A DNA stretch of 64,000 nucleotides, taken from the NCBI GenBank assembly GCA_946902985.2, contig OX336388.2, forward strand, positions 1,704,985,978-1,705,049,977, in the 5' to 3' direction. The translations under genes and the position numbers were made by a program. Shown one piece after another: positions 22,185 through 33,456 of this stretch (positions are counted from its first letter, which is position 1; every line of letters starts with the position of its first letter). Below the pieces are notes generated by a model. It was not told where the DNA came from and made no database searches. It saw only the letters and a program-made list of their open reading frames with translations. The stretch comes from Meconema thalassinum (lineage: Eukaryota > Arthropoda > Insecta > Orthoptera > Tettigoniidae).

Positions 22185-23889
22185 GATTACATTAAACTAT
22201 ATGCATCCTCTGAGAAACACATCGACAATCCAATTGCAATATCTGCTTCATTTTCTTCTGATATTGTAATGTCCTTCGGATGAGATAAGTGTCGCACCCT
22301 CGCCATTCGGCGTGGAAAATTAGAGACCCGAGCATTTCAACTTGATGACGGTTGTTTTAAACTATATGCATCCTCTGAGAAACACATCGAGAATCTAATT
22401 GCAATAACTGCTTCATTTTCTTCTGATATTGTAATGTCCTTCGGATTAGATAAGTGTCGCACCCTGACCAGTCGGCGTGGAAAATTAGAGACCCGAGCAT
22501 TTCAACTTGATGACGGTTGTTTCATAAAGCGTATAGAAGGTAATGAGACCTACAAATATCTTGGTCTCATGCAATCTAATCGAATAGATCATAAAGGTTT
22601 TAAAGATAGAACCGTAGCTATCTACAATCAACGCCTTAACAAGATTTTAAAATCAAAGTTGAATGGAAAGAACACCTTTAAGGCTATTAATACTTATGTT
22701 ATTCCTGCTCTGACATACACTTTCGGTATTATCAAATGGACGCAGACTGACTTAGATAACATCCTAATTAGGACACGTATCATCTTAACAAAACACAGAT
22801 GGCTTCACCCTAAGTCAGCTGTTGAGCGATTGACAATCCCGCGTCTAGGAGGTGGACGAGGGCTCACGGAAACTATCCAATTGCATGCAAGCAAGTGAGG
22901 AACCTTCAGAGATACTTTCTGGGCAGACATGACTCCCATACATCAAGCCGCTGTGAAGGCAGATGACAAGTTCACACCGCTGGATATACAGTTAGCCATT
23001 GATGAGGAATGTTCAGCCATCAAGCTTCAGCAGTGGACGCAGAAAGCTCTGCACGGTCGTCATCCGTATGATCTGAACCAGAAACATGTCGACATTGATG
23101 CGTCGAACAGCTGGTTGACTCATGCGGACCTATCCACTGAGACTGAAGTATTCATGGTTGCAATCCAGGATCAAGTTGTGGCTACCAAAAACTATCTTAA
23201 ATATATAGTTAAGGAAAATATTCAGGATGATAAATGCCGAAGATGCCAACTAGAACCGGAAACAATTCAATATATCACAGGAGGCTGCCAAGCAATCTCC
23301 TGTACTGATTACATGAAAAGGCACAACCAAGTGGCCAAAATAATGCACCTACACCTTGCTCAAAAGCACGTATTATCTGATAATAATTTGCCTTACTATC
23401 AGTATGTTCCTGACGCCGTTTTGGAAAATCCTAGTCACAAGTTGTTATGGGACCGATCAGTTATTACTGATAAAACCATACCAGCAAACCGGCCAGATAT
23501 AGTTCTTGTGGACAAGGTGCAGAAGAGAACCTTCCTTATTGATATTGCAGTGCCCAATTCCCATAATCTGCAACAAACCTGCTGTGATAAGATCACCAAA
23601 TATCTGCCCTTGGCTGAGGAAATACGGCAAATGTGGAGACAGGAAAGTGTAGTGGTTCTGCCCATAGTAATTTCTTCTACCGGCATCATCCCTAAATCAT
23701 TGGCTCGCAATCTACAAATATTGGGAATACATCCTGGTCTACATATCACCATGCAGAAGGCCGTCATCTTGGAGACCTGTTCCATTGTTCGCTCGTTTCT
23801 CAATGTGCCACCTTAAGAGATTTAGCCATACCGTCTTGCAAACAAGGCGACGATATGTAGATATGTCCCGCTTATGTGGTGAAATGAAT

Positions 23890-23945
<56 letters not shown>
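22185..23945 (+). mobile_element. R4/Dong-like non-LTR retrotransposon, 5'-truncated
   Basis: Starts inside the reverse transcriptase domain and runs through a restriction-like endonuclease to a TAA tail of about 18 units (23890-23945). TAA repeats also lie at the 5' junction. Dong-type elements are known to insert in TAA repeats, which this arrangement matches. A 165-bp tandem duplication (22194-22358 and 22359-22523) repeats the ...SDIVMSFGLDKCRTL region. Confidence 0.8.
22194..23816 (+). pseudogene. Reverse transcriptase / restriction-like endonuclease of Dong-like LINE
   Basis: The protein continues after a truncated 5' end with MSFGLDKCRTL, YKYLGL and ALTYTFGIIKWTQTDLDNI. From 22929 follow FTPLDIQLAID and DLSTETEVFMVAIQDQV. 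The zinc-knuckle-like C103-x2-C106-x13-C120 comes next (numbered from 22929), then R188-P189-D190 and D205 (RPDIVLVDK...FLIDIAVP), the catalytic core of the restriction-like endonuclease used to nick target DNA. Defects: the first 165-bp duplicate has TGA where the second has TTA. About 22884-22932 is in a shifted frame (KQVRNLQRYFLG), so there are two compensating indels. The usual knuckle histidine is Tyr115. RT motifs before the SFGLDKC block, including the catalytic aspartates, are gone. It is therefore dead, but its C-terminal half is unusually well kept. Confidence 0.8.
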
Positions 23946-23946
<1 letters not shown>

Positions 23947-23954
23947 TATAATAG

Positions 23955-24465
23955 TGGAGCCTCCGTGGCTTTGAAAACTTTTGGATCGTATATTTGCTTT
24001 CACTGATTATGTTTCATTATGTCTGAACTCCACCCCTGTGTAATTTTAATTCAACTCATCCCCTTCCAGAAGCAAACCCTAGTTACGCCACTGCATGAGT
24101 CATGGTGTTCAAAGAGACTACCATTAACTGCACTATAACGTCGATGGCGCTGAAATACTGAGCGCTGGGTCCGTGGTTCAAATACCGGCCACTCCATGTG
24201 CTATTTGTGCTGAACAAAGCGGAGGCAGACAGGTTTTTATACGGGTACTCCGGTTTTCCCTGTCACAATTTCATTCCAGCAACACTCTCCACTGTCATTT
24301 CATTTCATCTGTCATTCATTTAATCATTGCCCCAAGGGAGTGCGACAAGCTTCGGCAGCCGGCACAGTACATATCCTCGCCGCTAGATGGGGGCTTCATT
24401 CATTCCATTCCCTGACCTGGTCGGTCGACTGGAAGCAGGCTGTGGATTTTCATTTTCAATAAAAT
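23955..24465 (+). repeat. SINE family D, head interrupted by a copied hAT/mariner junction
   Basis: GCCTCCGTGGCT (23959-23970) is the first 12 bases of SINE D, as seen reversed at 58141. Instead of the expected about 27 bases up to GCTGAGTCCGTGGTTCAAA, about 195 bp follow that copy 21573-21796 (hAT right end, then mariner-like C-terminus). The SINE then resumes at GCTGGGTCCGTGGTTCAAAT and runs to the TGTGGATTTTCATTTTC 3' end near 24463. Confidence 0.75.
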
Positions 24466-24479
24466 ATAATAATATTAGA

Positions 24480-24775
24480 CCACCTCGTGGCGCAGTGGCT
24501 AGCATTGAAGGCTGTCGCCCCCGAGATTCGGGGTTCGATCCCCGGCTCTGCCAATAATTTAAAAGTCTTGGTATGGTCTGGTACGGCGTCTCCCAGCCTC
24601 GTGATGCAAAATGGGAACCTGCCGGATGCTATGGCAGGAGGAGGAGTGGAAAGGAACTGGCCACCCTACCACACGCAAACTCCGGCACTGGATGCCTGGT
24701 TAGTTATCCCTCGACGAAGTCAAGGGCTTTAATTGAGGTCACCTACGTCCCTGGAGGGAATATGGCACTCTAATT
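24480..24775 (+). repeat. SINE family E
   Basis: The head CCTCGTGGCGCAGTGGCTAG (A-box TGGCGCAGTGG) and GGGTTCGATCCCCGGCTCTGCC (B-box) are strongly tRNA-like. The body has GGGAACCTGCCGGATGCTATGG and ends TGGAGGGAATATGGCACTCTAA with an ATT-rich tail. The only copy in this window. It is not a functional tRNA, because no acceptor-stem partner precedes the A-box. Confidence 0.8.
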
Positions 24776-24794
24776 TAAAGAAATAATACTAATA

Positions 24795-25235
24795 TTAATA
24801 TTAATAACAAGAAAATATACGGCGCCGTTTTCAGAGATAATTTCTGGCAAAACAAGATCTACGGAAGAATTATACAGAAATACTGAATCTATCACGACAC
24901 TCATCAGAAAACGCAGAGTGAAGTTCTTTACACATATCGCCAGAATGGACGACACCACGACTGACTAAAAGAATATTCAACATAATTTCTACGTCGAAAT
25001 TGGGTACTACTTGGTGCCAAGAAACTACGGAAGACTTAAAACAATTACATATCGCCATAGAAGACATTCACGACAGCAGCATTTGTAGAGAAAACAGCAG
25101 AAACCAGAAATTTGAATTTAGATCACAACCCAAAAGAAATAGGCGTAAATAGACAGATGAAGAGAAGAAAGCACACAGTGAATGGATGAAAGGTTTTTGG
25201 GAAGATAAAAAGAATAAAAGAGGCACCACCAAAAG
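24795..25235 (+). pseudogene. LINE 3' end, reverse transcriptase C-terminal tail
   Basis: Broken frames give KIYGAVFRDNFW, then STEELYRNTESITTLIRKRRVKFFTHIARMDD, stop, and later EEKKAHSEWMKGFWEDKKNKR. The block ELYR.TE.IT..IRKRR.KF..H..RMD..R is the conserved C-terminal end of a LINE reverse transcriptase common in insects. It belongs with 2931-3310, 42895-43375 and 45815-46205. Several stops and frameshifts make it non-coding. Confidence 0.7.
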
Positions 25236-25381
25236 CTAGATTTTAGTGTTTTTAGCGCAATTTTTTAAGGGGAATGTAGGTAAATATTAATAATAACAGG
25301 ATGCACGTACGATTCTGCAGCCTTATTTCAGGCGATTGGCATGTTACCGAATAACTTAACATATTTGTAATAAGGATATCT

Positions 25382-28300
25382 GTTGTGTTGTTGTTGTTTG
25401 AGTCTTTTGACTGGTTTGATGCAGCCCTCCATGCCTCCCTGTCCTGAGCTAATCGTTTCATCTCTACATAGCTACCACACCCTACATCCGAGGCAATCTG
25501 TTTAACATATTCTAACCTTGGTCTACCCCTACAGTTCTTGTCCTCGACCCTTCCTTCCATAACTAAGCTTGCTATTCCTGGGTGTCTTAGTATGTGTCCT
25601 ACCAACCTATCTCTTCTCTTCATTAGCAGTCGCCAGAAACATCTCTCCTCTCCCACTCGTCTTAATACCTCTTTGTTTGTAACCCTATCTACCCATCTGA
25701 TCTTCATCATTCTCCTGTAACACCACATTTCAAATGCTTCAATTCTCCTCTTTTCTGCTGCACCAATAGTCCAAGTTTCACTTCCATAGAGCGCCACGCT
25801 CCAGACAAAGGCTTTCAAAAATGACTTCCTAATACCTAAATCTATATTCGATGTCAGCAGATTCCTTTTTTTGTAGAAATGCTTTTCTTGCCTGAGCCAA
25901 CCTACTTTTTATATCCTCTTTGCTTCGTCCATCACTGGTTATTCTGCTTCCTAAGTAACAGAAATCTCCTACTTCCTTCAGCTTTTCACCTGCCAATTTG
26001 ATCTCCATAGAGGTTTCTGATTTATTTCGGCTGCATTCCAGTATTTTTGTTTTACATTTATTAATTTTCATCATGAATTCTTTCCGTAAGACGGAGTCCA
26101 TACCATTCAAAAACTCATTCAAATCCTCAGGCTTGTCGGCCAAGATGACGATGTCATCAGCAAATCTCAGAGTTGAAATTATTTCTCCTTGAATCTTCAC
26201 TCCCACTTTAAATTTTTCTCTAATTTCCTTCATTGCTTGTTCAATGTAAAGATTGAAAAGTATGGGTGATAAGTTGCAGCCTTGCCTTACACCTTTCTGA
26301 ATACCAGCTTCTCTCTCATGTCCTTCAACTCGAATGACTGCTGTCTGGTTTCTGTATAGATTGTATATCACCCTCCTATCCCTGTACTTTATTCCAATCG
26401 ATTTCAAAATGTCAAACAATTTAGTCCAATCAACGTTATCAAAAGCCTTTTCTAAGTCTACAAAAGCCATGAACGTTCTCTTATCTTTCCTTATTCTACC
26501 TTCCAAAATCAGCCTAAGACTTAGTACAGCTTCCCTTGTTCCTACATTTCTCCTGAAACCAAACTGGTCTTCACCCAACTCCGTTTCTATCTGGCTCTCA
26601 ATCCTCTTGTAAATTATTCTAGACAGGATCTTTGAAGCATGAGTAATCAAGCTGATTGTACGGTAACCTTCACATCTGTCAGCTCCCACTTTCTTTGGTA
26701 TAGGGATGATTACATTCTTCTTGAAATCAGGGGGTACCTCACCTGTCTCATAAATCCTACACACCAAGTGAAATAACCTGATAAGACCTTCATCTCCTAT
26801 GCAGCGTAGCAACTCAATCGGTATATCATCTATGCCTGGTGCTTTGTTCCTGCTTAAGTCTTCCAAAGCTCTATCAAATTCTGATCTCAATATTAAATCT
26901 CCTTTCGCATACTCATCAATTTCCTCCTCCCTTTCCATTACATGATTCTCAATCTCCTTTCCCTTATACAAACTCTCTATGTAAGTTTTCCATCTCTCAA
27001 CCTTTTCTTCCCTATCTGTTAGAGGCTTTCCATTCGTGTCCTTAATATTACAGCACTTAGTCTTCTTTTCCCCAAAAGTATTCTTAATCCTTCGATAAGC
27101 TGTGTCTACTTTTCCTAATTTCAGACAATTTTCTATACCAGCACATTTCTCTTTCAAACATTCTTCTTTCGCTTCCTTGCACTTCTTGTTAACCTCATTT
27201 CTCAGACGTCTGTATTCTGCTTTCCCCTTTTCATCTCTTACATTCTTGTGCTTCCGCCTTTCATCCATCAATTCGAGTATATCCTGAGTGATCCACGGTT
27301 TTCTACCTATTCTCTCTTTCCTACCAATGTTTTCTTCTGCGGATTTTGTTATTTCATTCCTCGAAAGTGCCCATTCGTCTGCAATTGAAGTTTGTTTAGG
27401 GTTTTTCATTAGTCCTTCCTTTATACTCTTCTTGAATCTTTCGTTTACATCCTTCTCTTTCAGTCTGTCTATTGCCCATCTTTTTGGCTTTTGACTTTTC
27501 TTCAGTTTCTTCAACTTTAATCTGCATTTCATTACAACCAGATTGTGGTCAGAGTTTATGTCAGCACCAGGATATGTTTTACAATCCAATATCTGGTTTC
27601 GAAACCTCTGCTTGACCATAATGAAGTCGATTTGGTAACGCCCTGTATCTCCTGGTCTCATCCATGTGTATATTCTTCTATTGTGGTTATTGAATAAGGT
27701 GTTAGCTATGACCAACTCATGCTCAGTGCAGAATTCTACCAGCCTGCTTCCTCGATCATTCCTTTCACCTAATCCGAAATCTCCTACTATCTTCCCTTCT
27801 CTCCCTTTTCCTACCACAGCATTCCAATCTCCCATTACTATTACATTTTCATCACCCTTGATATACCTCAGAATTTCGTCTATTTCTTCGTAGACCTTTT
27901 CAACATCCTCATCATCAGCTTGACTGGTAGGCATATAGACTTGTACCACTGTGGTGCAGGTAGGTTTAGTATTTATTTTTGCTACAATAATCCGTTCAGT
28001 ATATTGCTCATAATATTCCACCCGCTGTCCAAGTTTCCTACTCAATATGAGGCCAACTCCTGCTTGGCCATAGTTTGATTTAGTGCTAATGACCCTATAG
28101 TCTCCTGACCAAAAGTCCTGTTCTTCCTGCCAGCGCATTTCACTAATCCCAACCAAATCCAACCTCAACCTATCCATTTCCCTTTCTAAGTTTTCTAACC
28201 TTCCATTTCCTAGCAGACTTCTAACATTCCACGCTCCGATCCGTAGAATGTCAGAGTTCCTCTTTGTCACTTCTGTGATGTTAACCCCCTCTCGAGTAGT

Positions 28301-28456
28301 CCCCACCCGGAGATCCGAACGGGGGACTAGTTTACCTCCGGATTGAAATTTTACAAGGGAGGAGGCCATCATCACATGTATTTATGCATAGAGAGGTGCA
28401 TATCCTCGGGAATAGCAAACGGCTGTAGTTTCCCCTTGCTTTCAGCCGTGCAGCAG
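25382..28456 (-). mobile_element. RTE-clade (BovB-like) non-LTR retrotransposon, nearly complete
   Basis: Oriented minus. The 5' leader is GCTGAAAGCAAGGGGAAACT (about 28450 downward). A single long frame for endonuclease plus reverse transcriptase follows. The element ends at a short GTT/AAC tail (25382-25400). RTE elements are about 3.2 kb with one main frame and a very short 3' UTR, which matches. No target-site duplication could be found. Confidence 0.85.
25390..28375 (-). pseudogene. RTE endonuclease-reverse transcriptase, one frameshift
   Basis: Codes for target nicking and reverse transcription in one polypeptide. N-terminal AP-endonuclease: RIGAWNVRSLL, GISEMRW, VYMPTSQADDEDVE, GDWNAVVG, IDFIMVKQ and the catalytic SDHNLVV. 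Reverse transcriptase: YRTISL, QFGFRR, FVDLEKAFDNVDW, GVRQGCNLSPILFN, and the catalytic RFADDIVIL. C-terminus: ALYGSETWTIG, EAFEMWCYRRMMKI, RDRLVGHILRH, GRPRLEY, LAQDREAWRAASNQ. The first 848 codons (28375-25829) and the remaining part (25818 downward) differ in frame by one base. The shift lies at a run of seven A (plus-strand T7, 25866-25872), so a single slippage indel accounts for it. The frame runs through the AAC tail into flanking DNA, so no element-encoded stop is evident. Close to intact and probably young. Confidence 0.85.
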
Positions 28457-29284
28457 GACGCAGTGTAGCCAATATTTGGCTTATATTATCAATATCTTAA
28501 CCGTCTATAAGACTAGTAAAGAATTGATTTATTCTGAAAGGCTGCTACTCCCTTTCTGAATAAGTAAAGAGCAATTCTACTAACAAAAATACTAACCTTC
28601 TACTGTACTAACGATTAAATACCAAAACTCTACTAACGAAAAAATACTCGAGTTCCACCAACAACAAATACTACCTCTAAAACAGTCTGTCACCAGACAC
28701 ACTCACATGCAATCACACATCACAGTCTACTAGGGCAATAATACTAAGGAGAAAGAGCACTCCTAAAGCATATAACTTCCAAAGTATGAGTTGCATTTAT
28801 AGTCACGATCAAAATATGTTTCTTTAAATTCTCCGGGATATATTGTATTTTAATTACGACCATCTTATTGGGATGTAATGTATTCTGGAACATACAATGT
28901 ATGATTCAGTTCTTTGGCAACAAAAGAAGGTTGTCAATGTAAGAAATCAAAAACACGGAGCATAAAACCACTAATCCTTTGTTGCTGTTCATTGTGAACT
29001 ACTGCAAATTAAACGTTGCTTGGTATGACAAGATTTCAGCGATAACAGATATGGCGCATTATTACCGAAACAGAGCACTATAATTGGCCGATTTAAATAG
29101 TATTCTTAAAAGTTATTGGTCCAAATCGAAAGAGTGACGTATGAGTAGAATAGTCGCAAATACAATAGGGGACACGTCTCCTGCTTACACCTCTCCAGAG
29201 AGGGCCGTGTATGACAGTAATTTTTTTTATCACTAACCAAAGCGGCTACACATAAAACAATAATACCTTTAGTCAACAGATTTT
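28457..29284. other. Unassigned DNA
   Basis: Loosely repetitive ACTAACGAAAAATACT-type sequence at 28580-28680. No gene recognised. Confidence 0.4.
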
Positions 29285-29755
29285 GGTTAGTTGGTTCCTC
29301 AGTTTGGGGCTGCGACAACGCGGTCATGTAGCCCCATGTACTTTGGGTGTACGTAGAATCTGACAACCAGTGTTAATTGTGATGGTTGTATTAGTGTAAT
29401 TCAGATACGGACCACAGACGATCAATTTCAAGTAGTTCCTACTTTTGCTACCAATTGCTACAATCAACGACACCTAGCTGTAAATTTGGCTACTAGATGT
29501 CATCGCAACCGGCACCTGGAACTTAGAGAGCATTAATCAAATCGAACCTACAAATTTAGCTTCACACAACTGTAGTAGTTAGTGAAATGTTCTTTCATAT
29601 GCCAGAAATCTATGACATGGGCCCGCCGGCTTTACTTCCCCTCCGAAGGAAGGCATACTGCGAGATTTTTAACGCTCTTAAAAAGTCCGACGACTTAGGC
29701 CGGGTTTGAACCCGCGATCTTGGGCATAGAAGCTCAGCATGCTAGCAGATTTTGT
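29285..29755 (-). repeat. Composite SINE G with family F-like 3' end
   Basis: Inverted counterpart of 12290-12780. The 3' domain (TTGGTTCCTCAGTTTGGGGCTGCGACAACGCGGTCATGTAGCCCC) comes first in plus coordinates. Then come the G body (CAAGTAGTTCCTACTTTTGCTACC, TTTACTTCCCCTCCGAAGGAAGG) and the tRNA-like head (CCGGGTTTGAACCCGCGATC). Confidence 0.75.
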
Positions 29756-29759
29756 TAAA

Positions 29760-30854
29760 GACATATTTTGACCGAAAAAGGGCTTTACCTTATCATCGAT
29801 TTGTGTGTCTTAACAGCACTGGCACTTTCATAATATAACCTGCTACTTCATCACAGAGAACGACTGAGATTCTTTTGCTACTCTGGGATGTTTTAAAAAC
29901 TTTCATTGAATAGATATTTCTAGCTGTGTGACATTCCTGTACACACGCTTTGGCGTGGTCGAGTGGGAAGAGCTGGCAAGAGGCAATATGGTTGAAAGGC
30001 GACGGAAGACTGCTGGGCTTGGATTGATTCCGTCCACTGCTGCATATTCAGCAGGCCGCCAGGCCTAACAAGGACACTTGTTACAAAGGGCACTATCAAT
30101 TCAGAGCTGATATTTCACCATTGTGAAGACAAATTCCTCTCGCTCATTGTCTGTTTGTCTTCAATCCCTCGCATTTTATAACAATTTAACGCAGCTCCAC
30201 AGATATATTGGAATTCTTTTCCAGCCGGTCACCAAAGCACAGACAGTTTTAGAGCCACAGTTGCTGATTTTAAACTTTGAGGAGGGAGTTTTAATTTTAC
30301 AACGGACACACTTTGATATTAAACCTCAGATACATTCTGTCCAGTACTTTTCTAATTATGGATAGCAAGATTCAAAGGTGAGAGCAAGGAGCGGGAAAAT
30401 CTCCTATTAGGTACTTCTTTCACTTTTACACGCAGTCATACAACGTTGTGCATAATTCGTTTCCGAGACTTAGGGTATCATGGTTATCATCCCCATATAT
30501 TATGTTAACATGTGTTTTTGAGGGTAAGTGTCTCGGAATTTGAAATAAGGTCCTCCCGGAATCCCGCCCTTTTCCTAGAGATAGAGTGACCAAACTTCAC
30601 ATAGGATAGCCGCTGTCAGCGCTGAAATTCTAACCTCCGATACCGGCCTTGCTACAACAACTGACCGCAGCCATGGTGTGCGACTTACAGCTACGCTGTG
30701 GAGTCATTGTTGTAGTGCGGAACATTGAGGTCGCGTATCTCCAACGGCTATTGTAACTATTATAACTAAACAACTAAATTAACCCGTCAACTAGTTATTA
30801 GCAGTATAATCGTTCTTGTTGGGAACGTATTTAATTGAAATTGATGTTGTTGAT
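29760..30854. other. Unassigned DNA
   Basis: Around 29948-30070, TGGCGTGGTCGAGTGGGAAGAG is A-box-like and may be a decayed tRNA-derived SINE. The frame at 30123-30365 has no recognised domain. Confidence 0.4.
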
Positions 30855-33456
30855 ACTTACTTTACTTTACTTTCCGTGTCCGGGAGACACACTAAATTCT
30901 TCCTTTCCAGAACTCTGCAGCTCTTATCCCTCGGTCTGTGGCCAACATAAGGTCTTCCTGGCTGCAGGTTTCATTAAGATCTTTGCACGTGAGCAGGTGT
31001 TGTGGAGTCTGGATTTCTCCACAGGCACATCGTGGATCTTCTGCATAACCCCACTTCACAAGGTTGCTACGACACTTAGGCACTCCTGTTCTCATCCGGT
31101 TTAAGGACCTCCAGGTGGTATAAGGCAAATGACTACCACTGCTCAGTTCTTCTTTAGGGGTAAACCCCTCTGGTACTATTTGTTTCCAGAGTGACACACG
31201 CCGGACGTCTGACTTGGTATGGAGGGGTACTGTTCTCTTAATAAAACTCCTCCTGGATCTTAGGCGAGGAGTGGTCACCTTGTGGTTGAACATAGAATGT
31301 CTGGGATCTGTTTCAAGCTTTTGTCTCTCTTTCTCTGCTGCCACCCTGCGTCGAATAACTGGAGGTGCAATGCCAGCGAGAGGGTAGATCTTCTGCACTG
31401 GAGTAGGTCTCAGACATCCAGTGACAATACGTGTGGACTCGTTAAGAGCTATGTCCACTTGCTTGGTATGGGCAGATGCTCCCCACACTGATGATCCGTA
31501 CTCTCCTGCTGCAAAGCAAAGTCCCAATGCTGTTGAACGTAGAACCTGAGGGTTCGCTCCCCATGTTGAACCTATCAACTTCCACATTATGCTATTTCTT
31601 GAGCTGATCTTGCACTTCAATTCTCTACAATGTTTCCTGAAGCTGAGGGTACGATCAAGCTTGATTCCCAAATATCGAGGCGTTTCACAGCTTTCGAGTG
31701 TCACTCCTTTTCAGACAACATTCAACTTTCTCCGGGCCTCTTTGTTGCGAAGATGAAATGCGCATACTTGTGTCTTTCCAGGGTTAGGTTTCAGGTGATT
31801 CTGGGTGTAATAATTGTCTAATCTCTCAAGAGCATTGGACAGTTTTCCCTCCACCTCCTCAAAGCTCCTACCCTGTACAGCAATAGCGGTGTCATCCGCA
31901 TAAATAAATCGCCTGGCCTCTAAATATTCTGGCTGGTCATTTGTATAAATGTTGAATAGTAATGGGGATAACACACTGCCTTGAGGTAACCCGTTTTTCT
32001 GGTTCCTCCATCGACTTTTATTCCCTTGAAGTGTAACATAGAACCTTCTGTTCTGGAGCATCCCACGTATGACATTTGTTAGATTCATGTCCTTAGTGAT
32101 GTTGTACAGCTTGGCTATGAGCTTCTTATGGTTCACTGTATCATATGCAGCACTGAGATCTATAAAGGCGACACCAGTGATAAGTTTATTCTCATAGCCA
32201 TCCTCGATATGCTGTGTCAGGTTCAGAATTTGGCTGGAACATGATTTCCCTGGTCTAAATCCAGCTTGATCTTGAATTAGCCGGTTATCAATGAATGTTG
32301 CAATTCTTTCAAGGATCAACCTTTCAAATGCCTTGTATAGGTGGCAAAGAAGAGAGACAGGACGGAAGTTCTTTGCATCCGTTGGTTCCTTGCCTGGTTT
32401 TAGCAGTGCGACCACATGAGCTTTCCTCCATAGCTTTGGTAAGTGCAGGGTCTCGATACATCTATTCATCATATTCACCAGCCACTGGATTGTTCCTGGT
32501 CCAAAGTTCTTGATTTGTTCTGCCCTGATGTCATCCGGGCCCGCAGCTTTGTTGACTTTCATCAGCTTGATGGCATGTTCTAATTCTGCTGATGTGAAAG
32601 GACGACCGAGAAAATTATTCTCATCTTCACTAGGCTTCAGCTTCACAGGCTGAGTCTTCTTGATGGTTTTCCCGTTACGGAGCAGCTGATGAGCTATTTG
32701 ATTTGGTGTAACCTTGGTGAGATCCACTGGTGGACTCTTAGGGTCGTTGCTCAAGTTTTTGACCAGCTTCCATGCTCTTCTACTGTTCTGGGCCATGTCA
32801 AGGTTTGCTAGTAAGTTCATCCATCTTTCCTTTCTTCCGTCAGCGATGCTTCTCATGAGTTCTTCACCCGTCTGAATGGTGTCATCTGCAAAAGGGTCTG
32901 TCTCGTATTTCTCCTGGTAATCTTTTAACAGATCCTTAGAATCAGCATTGAGGCCAGAAATGAACTGGGTACGGCAGCCTCGGGGAATATGTCTACGAGA
33001 GATCTTCTTCACAAGGTCAACAAAGTCTTCATAATGACTTGGCTCTGGTTGTAACTTGGACAGTTTCTCATCCAGCTCAATGGAAAACCCCTCTCAGTTT
33101 GCCTTTTTAAAATTGAAACGTCGTTTAAAAGGGACTTCCTCAGGGCTGACCACTCCTCGAACTGAACATGTGATTGGGCTATGTTGTGTCCTAGGGATGG
33201 GTTCCTCCACCACTTTAACTACATGTTTTATCACTTGCTCACTTATGAAAATGTTGTCAGGGTTGTAACCTCTATGCCATCTACCGCTGTTGAAAGATGG
33301 TCTCAGTTTGGGATTGTGAATCAATCTCAATCCTTCCCTCTCTGCCCATTGAGCACAAAACAAAACATATTGATATTCATACTGTAGATTGAGACTCAGA
33401 TATGTTTTAAAGAATTTCTGTGTGTACAATGTTCGACGGTATAATAGAATCTGCTT
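30855..33456 (-). mobile_element. Jockey-superfamily non-LTR retrotransposon, 5'-truncated
   Basis: Minus-oriented. It ends with a short GTAAA-type tail (AAGTAAAGTAAAGTAAGTA on the minus strand). The 5' end is lost inside the endonuclease domain, at or before 33456, where a locally duplicated sequence begins. About 2.6 kb remain. Confidence 0.8.
30892..33400 (-). pseudogene. Jockey-like endonuclease/reverse transcriptase, two nonsense codons
   Basis: A single reading frame runs through the element. The end of the AP-endonuclease is seen as LRLIHNPKLRPSFNSGRWHR and GYNPDNIFIS. Reverse transcriptase follows: NKAAGPDDI, FRPVSLL, DQAGFRPGKSC, GVAFIDLSAAYDTVNH, GLPQGSVLSPLLFNIYTND, catalytic FIYADDTAIAV, then PRYLGIKLDRTLSF. 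The C-terminus has a CCHC-type knuckle, CACGEIQTPQHLLTC. The frame is broken only by TGA at 33094-33096 (between KAN and EGFSIELDEK) and TGA at 31711-31713 (between LNVV and KGVTLE). Both stops stand where related proteins usually have tryptophan, so each is explained by one TGG to TGA change. No frameshift was found. Confidence 0.8.

Noticed and set aside
21679..24164. The 195-bp repeated junction as a long target-site duplication of the Dong-like LINE
   Set aside because: The downstream copy begins and ends inside a SINE head, not at the LINE ends, and far more of the mariner-like sequence is present upstream than in the copy.
24481..24552. Possible tRNA gene
   Set aside because: A- and B-boxes are good, but there is no paired acceptor stem and the sequence continues into a SINE body.
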